Made by a program: the position numbers and the translations under genes. Of a stretch of DNA of 12,850 nt, positions 1 to 7,737 are shown piece by piece. Under the pieces are notes generated by a model. That model made no database searches and was not told the origin of the DNA. It saw only the letters and a list, made by a program, of their open reading frames with translations. The stretch covers positions 1 through 12,850 of the forward strand of contig JBOGEB010000125.1 of NCBI GenBank assembly GCA_050743125.1, read 5' to 3'. This DNA comes from JBOGEB01 sp050743125 (GTDB lineage Bacteria > Actinomycetota > Nitriliruptoria > Euzebyales > Egibacteraceae). Each line of letters opens with the position of its first letter. Position 1 is the stretch's first letter.

Positions 1-2652
1 CCTCTGCGCGACGCCGTCCGCGCCGAGGCCGTCCGCAACGCGCTGGCCGCCGCGCACGGCCCGATCGCGAGGGCTGCCCGGCACCCGCGCACGCTGCGCA
101 GCCTGACCTCGACCCTCGCCGGACTGCGGGGAACGCCGGCTCGCGAGCTGGACCGGCTCGCGAGGTCCAGCGCCCGCGCCAGCGAGATCGTGGGGCTGTA
201 CCAGGCGGTACAGGCCCGCCTCCGGGGGTACTACGACGAGCACGACCTGCTCGTAGCCGCGGCCGCCGCGGTCCGAACGCCTGCACGGGGGCTGGGGGAC
301 GTCGGCCACGTCGTGCTCTACCTGCCCCGTCAGGTCAGCGCGGCGGAGCTCGATCTGTGCGTCGCGCTCGCGGGGGCGGGCCTGCTGTCGGCGGTGCTCG
401 GCGCGACCGGGGACGCCCAGGCCGACGAGGGAACCTGGGCGCTCGCCGACCGGCTGGCGAGCCTGCTCGGCCCCGCCCACTGCGCGGCGCCCACTGGGCC
501 GCCGGTCGCCGACCGCGTGATCTCGGCGCCCGACCCCGAGGAGGAGGTCCGAGCCGCGGTCCGCGAGATCATGACGCGGCTGCGCCGGGACGGGCTGGCC
601 CTGCACCGGGCGGCGATCCTGTACCCGACACCCAGCCCGTACGCGCTGATCGCCGCCGAGGAGCTGGACGCGGCGGGGATCCCGTTCAACGGGCCGGGCA
701 CCCGGACGCTCGCGCAGACGGCCGCCGGCCGGTGCCTGTGCGGGCTGGCGGACCTTGCGGGCACCGATCTGGACCGCCGGTCGGTGATGGCCTGGCTGTC
801 GAGCGGGCCGATCCTCGAGCAACCGGGCGGCGGGTCGGTCCCCGCCGCCCGTTGGGAGCGTCTCGCCCGCCGGGCGGGGATCGTCAAGGGCGACTGGTCA
901 GCGCCGCTGAAACACCTTGAAGCGGGCGAGGACGCCGCGCGGCTCGCGGCGTTCATCGAGGAGCTCACGAGCCGGCTGGACACCGACGAGACCAGCTCCT
1001 GGCGCAGGCGCGCGCGGTGGGCGGGCGGCCTGCTCGACCGCTACCTGTCGCCAGCCTCGTGGCCGCAGGAGGAGCGCGACGCCGCCCGCCGGCTGCGCGC
1101 GGCGGTCGACGGGCTTGCGGCGCTCGACGCGGTTGCCGACGAGGCGCCCGACCTCGACGCCTTCCGCCGGGCGGTGCACCGCGAGCTGGAGGCGCCGGCC
1201 GGCGGTCACGGGCGGTTCTCGACCGGGGTGTTCGTGGGCGGCCTGGCCGACGCGCTCGGCACGGACTTCGACGTCGTCGTGATGCTCGGCATGGCGGAGG
1301 GGCTCGCGCCGCCGGCGGACGCCGGGGACCCGCTCCTGCCCGGGCGCGGTCACGGCGGCGGCCCCGGCCACCGGCGGGACTTTCTCGCGGCGCTCGCCGC
1401 AGCGCGGCGTGCGCGGGTGCTCACCTTCCCCCGGAGCGACCCGCGCGCTGGACGCGCCCGGCAGCCGTCCCGCTGGCTGCTCGAGACCGCCGCCCGTCAC
1501 GCCGGTCGCACGGTCTACGCGGAGGACCTCGCGACGCTGGAGGCGCCGTGGTACCAGCGGATCCCGTCGTTCGCGGGCGGCTTGGACTCGAGCGAGCCTG
1601 CCAGCCCGCGCGACCGGGACCTCGCCAGCCTCGCCGGCTGGAGCGGAGACCTCGCGCGCCATCCGCTCGTGGCCGGCGACCCCGCCCTGGCCCGGGGCAT
1701 CGCGGCGCAGCGAGCCCGGGCGGGCGCGGACTTCACCGCGTGGGACGGGCAGGTCGGGCCCCACCCGCTGCTCGCCGTCGCCAACGGCCCCCCCGTCTCC
1801 CCCAGCGCGCTCCAGCGCTACGCGGTCTGCGGGATGCGCTACCTCCTCGAGCGTGTGCTCGGCGTCAAGGAGGCTGCGGAGCCCGAGGAGACGGTCGAGG
1901 TCAGCCCGCTGGATCGGGGGAGGCTCGTCCACGACGTGCTCGACCGCTTCGGCCGTGGCGAGGGGCCGCTGGAGGTCCTCGCGGCGCGGGCGTGCGAGCG
2001 CTTCGCCGAGGCCGGGGCACCGCGGCTCTGGATCGCCGAGCAGGAGCGGATCTTGGGCCTCCTCGCGCGCTTCGAGGGCGAGGACGAGCGCCTCCGCGCG
2101 GCGCTGGGCACCGTGCAGGGTGAGGCCGGGGTGTCGTTCGACGTCGTCGTCGCGCTGCCGGACGGCGGGTCGGTCGCCCTGCGGGGCCGGATCGACCGGC
2201 TCGACCGCGCCCCGGACGGCTCCCGCGCCGTGGCGATCGACTACAGGACCGGGCGGAGCGAGCTGTACCGCCGGGCGCTCTCCGACGACCCGGTCGCCGG
2301 GGGGCAGCTCCTGGCGCTGCCCGCCTACGGCCTGGCCGCCCGGGCCCAGCTCGGCGACATCCCTGTCCGCACCGCCTACTGGTTCCTGCGCGACCTCGAC
2401 GAGTTCGAGCTCGTGGCGCTCGACCTCGACGACGAGGTGCTGCGCCGCTTCGCCGAGGCGCTCGCGGGAATCACGGCCGGCATCGAGGCCGGGCGGTTCC
2501 CGGCCCGCCACGGCGCGCTCGCGACGAGCAGCCTGGCCAGCTGCGACCGTTGCCCGTACGACCTCGTCTGCCCTGCTGACCGGGTGCGGGCGTGGGAGCG
2601 CAAGCGCGAGGCGCCGGAGCTGGCCGAGTACGTGGCCCTGGTGGACTCATGA
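1..2652 (+). CDS. addB: AddB-like PD-(D/E)XK nuclease subunit (5'-truncated by the window edge)
   Basis: The reading frame is open from base 1, so the true start lies upstream; a GTG at 190 is in frame but is not needed as a start. About 883 residues are visible (numbered here from the first codon in the window). Seen: a helicase-like core ending in a motif resembling the AddB G-x-x-EG-x-x-P signature (VMLGMAEGLAPP, about 427-438). A C-terminal RecB/AddB-type nuclease domain follows, with G-R-I-D (Asp732) and I-D-Y-R-T-G (Asp747, Arg749). Cys610 before it, and Cys848-x2-Cys851-x5-Cys857 after it, match the four-cysteine 4Fe-4S staple of AddB nucleases. The Lys expected in DYKTG is Arg. The stop overlaps the next gene's start (ATGA at 2649-2652), so the two are translationally coupled. 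Known for the family: AddB partners AddA to resect double-strand-break ends in the cytoplasm. Whether this copy cuts DNA is uncertain because of the K-to-R change. Confidence 0.85.
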   Translation, partial: PLRDAVRAEAVRNALAAAHGPIARAARHPRTLRSLTSTLAGLRGTPARELDRLARSSARASEIVGLYQAVQARLRGYYDEHDLLVAAAAAVRTPARGLGDVGHVVLYLPRQVSAAELDLCVALAGAGLLSAVLGATGDAQADEGTWALADRLASLLGPAHCAAPTGPPVADRVISAPDPEEEVRAAVREIMTRLRRDGLALHRAAILYPTPSPYALIAAEELDAAGIPFNGPGTRTLAQTAAGRCLCGLADLAGTDLDRRSVMAWLSSGPILEQPGGGSVPAARWERLARRAGIVKGDWSAPLKHLEAGEDAARLAAFIEELTSRLDTDETSSWRRRARWAGGLLDRYLSPASWPQEERDAARRLRAAVDGLAALDAVADEAPDLDAFRRAVHRELEAPAGGHGRFSTGVFVGGLADALGTDFDVVVMLGMAEGLAPPADAGDPLLPGRGHGGGPGHRRDFLAALAAARRARVLTFPRSDPRAGRARQPSRWLLETAARHAGRTVYAEDLATLEAPWYQRIPSFAGGLDSSEPASPRDRDLASLAGWSGDLARHPLVAGDPALARGIAAQRARAGADFTAWDGQVGPHPLLAVANGPPVSPSALQRYAVCGMRYLLERVLGVKEAAEPEETVEVSPLDRGRLVHDVLDRFGRGEGPLEVLAARACERFAEAGAPRLWIAEQERILGLLARFEGEDERLRAALGTVQGEAGVSFDVVVALPDGGSVALRGRIDRLDRAPDGSRAVAIDYRTGRSELYRRALSDDPVAGGQLLALPAYGLAARAQLGDIPVRTAYWFLRDLDEFELVALDLDDEVLRRFAEALAGITAGIEAGRFPARHGALATSSLASCDRCPYDLVCPADRVRAWERKREAPELAEYVALVDS

Positions 2653-5600
2653 CCCCTGATCTCCCCGCCCGCGAGCGCATCCGGACGGCGCTCGGTGAGA
2701 CGCTGTTCGTCGAGGCCGGGGCCGGGACGGGCAAGACGGCCGCGCTCGTCACGCGGATCGTCGAGCTGGTCGCCACCCGGACCGCGACGCTGACCGAGAT
2801 CGCCGCGATCACGTTCACCGACGCCGCGGCGGCCGAGCTGCGGGGCCGGGTCCGGCAACGGCTGGAGGAGGCGGCCGTCACCGAGGGGTGCCCCGAGCGC
2901 CGCGCGGCCTGCAGCCAGGGAGCCGTCCAAGTCGACCAGGCAGCGATCCTCACGCTCCACGGGTTCGCCCAGCGGCTCCTCGCCGAGTACCCGCTGGAGG
3001 CGGGGCTCCCGCCGGGCTTCGAGGTGGCCGACGAGGTCAGCTCGCAGCTCGCCTTCGAGCGGCGATGGTCGGAGCTCCTCGACGCGCTGCTCGCCGAGCC
3101 GGGGCTTGTCGAGCCGCTGCTCGACGGGCTGGTGCTCGGGCTGCGGGTCGACCACCTCCGCGAGGTCGCGCGGGCGTTCGACCGCGACTACGACCGGCTG
3201 GAGGACGCGGCGGTGCTGCCAGACCCGGGCGCCGAGCCGGAGCCGGTGGGCGACGTCGTCGCCGCGCTCGCCACGGTCTGTGACTGTCGTGACTGGTGCA
3301 CGGACCCGAGCGACAAGCTCGCCACGCACCTCGACGGCCTGTCCCGGCTGTGCGCGCTCCTCGTGGTCCAAGCGGAAAGTTCCGTTGACACCGAGGGTGC
3401 GACTGCGCCCACCTCGCAAGGCGAAGCGCTCCGCGCGGGCCGCGCCGTGTACTGGTTGTCCTCAAGCGACCCGCAACGCCGCGAGGTGCGGATGCAGGCG
3501 CGCCCGAATGCCACGGGTTTTCCGCGCGGACCACTAGGTCAGGCGCGCACCGACCGTGAGCGTCTCCGGCTGCTGGCCGGCGCGCGGCTGCGCTTGCGCC
3601 ACGGGCAGAGCCGCAACTGGGGTGGGCGAATCGCCGAGGTCCGCCAGCGCTTGGCGGAGCTGGCGGACCGGTGCGACGCCCTCCTCGGTGCCCGGCGGCG
3701 CCACGCGCTCGCGCCGCTGCTCGCCAGGCTGCGCGAGGCGACGCTCGACACGGCCGCTCGCCGCGCCGAGCAGGGGCGGCTGGAGTTTCACGACCTCCTC
3801 GTCCTCGCCCGCGCGCTCCTGCGGGACCACCCCGAGGTCCGCGAGCGCCTCGCGCGTCGCTACCGTTTCCTCCTGGTCGACGAGTTCCAGGACACGGACC
3901 CGCTGCAGGTCGAGATCGCGTTGCGGCTCACCGGGAACGAGGCTGGGCGGCTGTTCTTCGTCGGCGACGCTCAGCAGTCGATCTACCGGTTCCGCCGCGC
4001 CGACATCGTCACGTACGAGCGGGTACGGGCGCGCTTCTGCGAGGGCGCGGTCACGCTGAGCCGGAACCACCGGAGCGTCCCGTCGATCCTCGACTGGGTG
4101 AACGCGACCTTCGGGCCGCTGCTCACATCGGGCGACGGCGTGGGGCAAGCGCGGCACCGCCCGCTCGACGGGCACCGGCCTGGGCTGGGCGACAGCGTGG
4201 CCGTCCGGCTCCTCGGCGGGCCGGTCGACGGCCGTGCGGCCGAGGTTCGCCACCGCGAGTCGGCCGCGATCGCCGCCGCGATCGCCGAGATCCACGGGCG
4301 GTGGCTCGTCGGCGATGACCCCCTGCCCGCCCGCTACCGTGACATCGCGGTCCTCATGCCTGCCCGCACCGCGCTGCCGCAGCTCGAGCGCGCGTTGGAG
4401 GACGCGGGCATCCCGTTCCGCGTCGAGGCGCGCTCGCTCGTCTACGCGACGCAGGAGGTCCGCGAGCTCCTCGCGGTCCTCCGCGCCGTCGATGACCCCA
4501 CCGACCAGGTCGCGATCGTCGCCGCGCTCCGCTCCCCCGCGCTCGGCTGCACCGACCGGGACCTCGTCGACTGGCGGGCGGGCGGTGGCCGGTGGAGCTA
4601 CCTCACGCCGGCGCCCGTGGAGGATCACGTCGTGGCGGGCGGCCTCGCGCGCCTGAGCGCCCTCCACGAGCGGCGTTGGTGGGACACCCCGAGCGGAATC
4701 GTCGAGGCCGCGATCCGCGAGCTCCGGCTGCTCGAGCTGGCGTGCGCCCACCGCCGGCCGCGCGAGGCCTGGCAGCGGCTGCGCTACGTGCTCGACCAGG
4801 CCAGGGCTTTCACCGAGCGGTCCGCAAGCCTGCGCGACCTCTGCGCGTGGATCCAACGCCAGGCAGACGAGCGCACCCGCGTCGTCGAGCAGGTCCTGCC
4901 CGACGATGACGACGACGCGGTGCGCGTCCTCACCGTCCACGGGGCGAAGGGCCTCGAGTTCCCGGTGACGATCCTGTGCGGTCTCGCCTCGCCCCGCCGC
5001 CCGCCGCCCGGGCCCGTGGTCGCCTGGGACGACGAGGGACGGGCGCACGTGCGGTTGCGCAAAGGCTTCGAGACCGCGGGCTTCGAGGCCGCCTACGCCC
5101 TGCAGCGGCGCCTCGACGCGCTCGAGGAGGCCCGCCTGCTCTACGTTGCCGCCACCCGCGCGCGCGACCACCTGGTGGTCGGCGTCCACCACCGCCCGAC
5201 CGCCAGGGGAGACGAATCGGCCGCCGAGCGCCTCTGGCACCTGGCCCAAGACACCACGGAGCTCTGGCGTCCCCTCGTGCCGGCCGAGGATGCGCAGCTC
5301 CTCCCATTGCCGACGCAAGCCGCGCCTGTCCAAGAGCCTCCGCCTCCTCGGGAGCAGTGGCTGGCCGAGCGGAAGGCGCTGATCACGGCGCACAGGATGG
5401 CGCCGGTCCTGGCGGCGGCGATCGCGAGCCAGACGGCCGACGGCGACGGGAGCGCGCTCGAGCGGACAGGCGACGAGGACGAGCGCCCGCCGTGGCGGCG
5501 TGGCCGGGCCGGGACCGCCCTTGGCCGGGCGGTCCACGCGGTGCTGCAGACGGTCGACCTTGCCACCGGCGAGGGCGTCGATGCGCTGGCCGCAGCCCAG

Positions 5601-6038
5601 GCCGCAGCCGAGGGCCTGCCCGGGAGCGGGCCGCAGATCGCCCGGCTCGCCCGCTCGGCGCTCCGCTCCCGCACGGTCCGAGACGCGCTCGCCCGGCGGT
5701 GCTGGCGCGAGGTCCCCGTCGCCGGTGCGGTGGAGGGGATCCTGGTCGAGGGCATCGTCGACCTCCTTCATGAGCACCCCGACGGGCTCGTGGTCGTGGA
5801 CTATCGGACCGACCCGCTCCCTGACGCCCGAGACGCCCACCTCGGCGCGCTCGTGGTCCGCTGCACCCCACAGATGGCGGCGTACGCGCTCGCGCTGGAG
5901 GCTGTGCTCGACCGGCCGGTCGTGGCCTGCCGGCTCGTGTTCGTCGATGACGGCCCAGCGCGGGAGCGGGTGGTCACCGATCTCGCCGCTGCCAAGGCCG
6001 CCGTCCGCGCTCACCTGCGCGCCCTCGTCACGCCGTGA
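2649..6038 (+). CDS. addA: AddA/RecB-like UvrD-family helicase-nuclease
   Basis: 1129 residues. I chose the ATG at 2649, inside the ATGA overlap with the upstream stop, over an earlier in-frame start at 2592 that would intrude on the addB-like gene. Superfamily 1A helicase motifs are complete. Walker A is A-G-A-G-T-G-K-T (23-30). Motif II is L-L-V-D-E-F-Q-D-T-D (about 408-417), and motif III is V-G-D-A-Q-Q-S-I-Y-R-F-R (about 438-450). Motif V is T-V-H-G-A-K-G-L-E-F-P (about 761-771), and motif VI is L-Y-V-A-A-T-R-A-R-D-H (about 830-840). A C-terminal nuclease domain starts near 958 (G-R-A-V-H-A-V-L-Q), with Asp1038 in GIVDLL and D-Y-R-T-D at 1051-1055. Arg1053 replaces the usual catalytic Lys. 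Family knowledge: this is the ATP-driven 3'-5' motor and nuclease of a break-resection complex with AddB. Its stop overlaps the start of psuG. An alternative label is a generic UvrD-helicase-domain exonuclease V subunit. Confidence 0.9.
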   Translation: MTPDLPARERIRTALGETLFVEAGAGTGKTAALVTRIVELVATRTATLTEIAAITFTDAAAAELRGRVRQRLEEAAVTEGCPERRAACSQGAVQVDQAAILTLHGFAQRLLAEYPLEAGLPPGFEVADEVSSQLAFERRWSELLDALLAEPGLVEPLLDGLVLGLRVDHLREVARAFDRDYDRLEDAAVLPDPGAEPEPVGDVVAALATVCDCRDWCTDPSDKLATHLDGLSRLCALLVVQAESSVDTEGATAPTSQGEALRAGRAVYWLSSSDPQRREVRMQARPNATGFPRGPLGQARTDRERLRLLAGARLRLRHGQSRNWGGRIAEVRQRLAELADRCDALLGARRRHALAPLLARLREATLDTAARRAEQGRLEFHDLLVLARALLRDHPEVRERLARRYRFLLVDEFQDTDPLQVEIALRLTGNEAGRLFFVGDAQQSIYRFRRADIVTYERVRARFCEGAVTLSRNHRSVPSILDWVNATFGPLLTSGDGVGQARHRPLDGHRPGLGDSVAVRLLGGPVDGRAAEVRHRESAAIAAAIAEIHGRWLVGDDPLPARYRDIAVLMPARTALPQLERALEDAGIPFRVEARSLVYATQEVRELLAVLRAVDDPTDQVAIVAALRSPALGCTDRDLVDWRAGGGRWSYLTPAPVEDHVVAGGLARLSALHERRWWDTPSGIVEAAIRELRLLELACAHRRPREAWQRLRYVLDQARAFTERSASLRDLCAWIQRQADERTRVVEQVLPDDDDDAVRVLTVHGAKGLEFPVTILCGLASPRRPPPGPVVAWDDEGRAHVRLRKGFETAGFEAAYALQRRLDALEEARLLYVAATRARDHLVVGVHHRPTARGDESAAERLWHLAQDTTELWRPLVPAEDAQLLPLPTQAAPVQEPPPPREQWLAERKALITAHRMAPVLAAAIASQTADGDGSALERTGDEDERPPWRRGRAGTALGRAVHAVLQTVDLATGEGVDALAAAQAAAEGLPGSGPQIARLARSALRSRTVRDALARRCWREVPVAGAVEGILVEGIVDLLHEHPDGLVVVDYRTDPLPDARDAHLGALVVRCTPQMAAYALALEAVLDRPVVACRLVFVDDGPARERVVTDLAAAKAAVRAHLRALVTP

Positions 6039-6940
6039 CGCCGCTCCGTGTCGGGGACGAGGTCGCGGTCGCGCTCGCGGAGGGTCGCCCGGTCGTCGCG
6101 CTGGAGAGCACGCTCGTCGTCCACGGCCTGCCACGACCGGGCAACCTCGACGTTGCCCACGCGCTGGAGGACACGGTACGCGCCGAGGGCGCCGTGCCGG
6201 CGATGGTCGGCGTGATCGGGGGCGTCCCGACGGTCGGCCTGGACGCCGGTGAGCTGGAGCGCCTCGCGGTCGGCGAGGCCGTCAAGCTCGGCGTCCGCGA
6301 CCTCGCCCCCGCCGTAGCTGCCTCACGCGACGGCGCGACGACCGTCGCGAGCACCGCCCACCTCGCCGCCCTGGCGGGCATCCGCGTGTTCGCGACCGGC
6401 GGCCTGGGCGGCGTCCACCGCGAGGCTCGGAAAACCTGGGACGAGTCCGCCGACCTCGTCACGCTCGCCCGCGTGCCCGTCGCCGTGGTCTGCTCAGGCG
6501 TGAAGTCCGTGCTCGACGTCCCCGCCACGCTCCAGCGGCTCGAGACGCTCGGCGTGCCCGTCGTCGGCTACCGCACCCACCGCCTTCCGGGCTTCTACAT
6601 CGCCGACAGCGGCTGCGACCTCGAGTGGCGCATCGACACCCCCGCCGACGCCGCCCGCGTGATCGCCACGCACCACGCCCTGGGTGGCCGCGGCCTGGTC
6701 ATCGCGAACCCACCCTCGCCGGACGCCGCCCTCGACCGCCAACTCCACGACGAGGCCCTGGCCTCCGCCCTGGCCGCTCTGGCCACGGCCTATCCATCGC
6801 AAACCGCCCCCGGCAAGGCCGTCACGCCGTTCCTGCTCGCTCACCTCCACGCTGCCACCGCCGGAGCGACCGTTCGCGTGAACACCGCGCTCGCCCTGGG
6901 CAACGCCCGACTGGCCGCCCAGATCGCGAGCGCCCTCTGA
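6035..6940 (+). CDS. psuG: Pseudouridine-5'-phosphate glycosidase
   Basis: 301 residues, close to the usual length of about 300-310 for the PsuG/IndA family. It starts at a GTG that overlaps the stop of the helicase gene (GTGA, 6035-6038). Known reaction: reversible cleavage of the C-glycosidic bond of pseudouridine 5'-phosphate to uracil and ribose 5-phosphate. The family residues are present: Glu24 in A-L-E-S-T-L (general acid, E31 in the E. coli enzyme), Lys84 in E-A-V-K-L-G (K93), Asp140 in E-S-A-D-L (D149), and Lys157 in C-S-G-V-K-S-V-L-D (K166, the Schiff-base lysine). The G-Y-R-T-x-x-L-P-G-F-Y stretch of the family follows. The usual partner, pseudouridine kinase PsuK, is not in the window. 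Coupling to two DNA-end-resection genes is unexpected; it may be simple operon packing. The motif set supports an active enzyme. Confidence 0.93.
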   Translation: MTPLRVGDEVAVALAEGRPVVALESTLVVHGLPRPGNLDVAHALEDTVRAEGAVPAMVGVIGGVPTVGLDAGELERLAVGEAVKLGVRDLAPAVAASRDGATTVASTAHLAALAGIRVFATGGLGGVHREARKTWDESADLVTLARVPVAVVCSGVKSVLDVPATLQRLETLGVPVVGYRTHRLPGFYIADSGCDLEWRIDTPADAARVIATHHALGGRGLVIANPPSPDAALDRQLHDEALASALAALATAYPSQTAPGKAVTPFLLAHLHAATAGATVRVNTALALGNARLAAQIASAL

Positions 6941-7021
6941 AGATGTGCTGAGCATGTGCCGGAGCACCGTAGGGCGGTGGCGCGCAGTCGCCAACTCGCC
7001 CAGGTCCGTTGGGCAACGTCC

Positions 7022-7522
7022 TCAGCCAGTGAAGGTGATGGATTCGTCGGCGGTCTTGAGGTTTTCCGCGAACGTCTGCGAGGCCTTGGCCAAGTCCTGG
7101 TATGCGGCATCGACGCTGCCCATGACCGTCTGGAAGTCGCCCTGGACCGCGGTCACGAAGTCGCCGGCCCGGCTGCGCATCAGCGTCTGAAAGTGCTGGG
7201 TGTTCTCGAGCGCCTGGCTCAGCACCCTGTTGACCTGCTGGTTGAGGTCGGACTCGGCCCGCGCAGCCTCTTCCTTGCTCCGCCCCTCCCAGTCGGTGGT
7301 CCCAAGGCGCTGAGCGGCCTGGGTGATGGCATGGCGCAGGTCGTCGGCCATCTGGGTGAAGTGCTGGTTGAGCATGCTCGTGACGTCGGCGATCTGGCTG
7401 TCCATCTGCTGCGTGACCGACGCCGCATCCTTGCCGGCGCAGGTCGCGGCGGCACCGGTCTGGGTGATCACCCCTGCAGCGTCCTGGATGTCGGAGACGT
7501 TGCCGCCGATGCGTGCTCCCAT
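7022..7522 (-). CDS. Small helical protein with a W-x-G motif (possible WXG100-superfamily relative)
   Basis: 166 residues. I place the start at the ATG at 7520-7522, which has a good purine-rich ribosome site (AGGGAGAGGG, about 3 bases upstream). A longer in-frame start at 7675 would add an unlikely Arg-rich N-terminus. The protein is hydrophilic and predicted almost entirely helical, with Ala, Gln and Asp rich heptad-like stretches. A W-E-G motif at 78-80 sits between two long helical regions, the helix-WxG-helix plan of ESAT-6-like proteins. It is longer than the roughly 100 residues typical of WXG100, and I see no clear C-terminal YxxxD/E secretion signal. There is no signal peptide or membrane segment. 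One Cys (28) lies in the N-terminal part. No type VII secretion genes are in the window. Function is unknown; the WXG relationship is inference from pattern only. Confidence 0.7.
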   Translation of the reverse strand: MGARIGGNVSDIQDAAGVITQTGAAATCAGKDAASVTQQMDSQIADVTSMLNQHFTQMADDLRHAITQAAQRLGTTDWEGRSKEEAARAESDLNQQVNRVLSQALENTQHFQTLMRSRAGDFVTAVQGDFQTVMGSVDAAYQDLAKASQTFAENLKTADESITFTG

Positions 7523-7561
7523 CGATCCCTCTCCCTTGTCGTCTTGGCTGGCGCGCGGTTC

Positions 7562-7586
7562 CGACAGTAGACCTCGACAGTAGACC
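7562..7586. repeat. Two tandem copies of a 12-base direct repeat, period 13
   Basis: CGACAGTAGACC occurs at 7562-7573 and again at 7575-7586, separated by one T. The pair lies 40-64 bases upstream of the start of the minus-strand helical protein gene, where a promoter or operator would be expected. A regulator-binding role is inference; a chance short duplication is the alternative. Confidence 0.55.
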
Positions 7587-7632
7587 AGGAGCGGCCTGAG
7601 CACCACCGAGTTATCCCCAATGAGGCGGCTCG

Positions 7633-7645
7633 TCCGGTCACCGGA
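7633..7645. promoter_or_regulatory. Short perfect palindrome in the intergenic region (possible operator)
   Basis: TCCGGT-C-ACCGGA has 6-base arms around one base. It lies in the gap between the DUF5667-like gene (stop at 7738) and the helical-protein gene (start at 7522), both on the minus strand. Its position is compatible with an operator for the downstream gene. High GC makes short palindromes common, so confidence is low. Apart from this and the direct repeats at 7562-7586, I see nothing definite in the 215-base gap. Confidence 0.25.
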
Positions 7646-7737
7646 ACGTCCGACCCACGCGAGTCCTACCCTCACGGCGAGATGGCCTTTTCAGGGTCGC
7701 GGACAGCCCGAGCCGTCGGCGACGCGTCCCAAGCTCA

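Noticed and set aside
898..2511. Long minus-strand open frame opposite the AddB-like gene
   Set aside because: It is a high-GC antisense shadow: Arg/Gly/Pro-rich, with no recognisable motif, opposite a gene with clear family motifs.
3534..6134. 866-codon minus-strand open frame opposite the helicase gene
   Set aside because: Same antisense artefact; composition is Arg/Asp/Gly-rich and the plus strand carries all helicase motifs.
6978..7014. Two 5-bp hairpins between the convergent psuG and W-x-G genes
   Set aside because: Short stems (6978-6993 and 6998-7014) with no T-run; too weak for a terminator call in GC-rich DNA.
7538..7562. Minus-strand GGAAC-N16-CGAC as an ECF promoter for the W-x-G gene
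   Set aside because: The transcription start would fall inside or after the ribosome site, so I do not annotate it, though it is mentioned as a possibility with the direct repeats.
6956..7570. Plus-strand open frame opposite the W-x-G gene
   Set aside because: The minus-strand frame has a good ribosome site and coherent helical composition; the plus frame has neither.
7611..7619. TTATCCCCA resembling a DnaA box
   Set aside because: A single site with one mismatch from TTATCCACA and no cluster, AT-rich region or dnaA/dnaN neighbours.
7643..7665. Plus-strand GGAAC with GTC about 15 bases later (ECF-type promoter)
   Set aside because: No plus-strand gene follows; it points into the 3' end of the minus-strand DUF5667-like gene.
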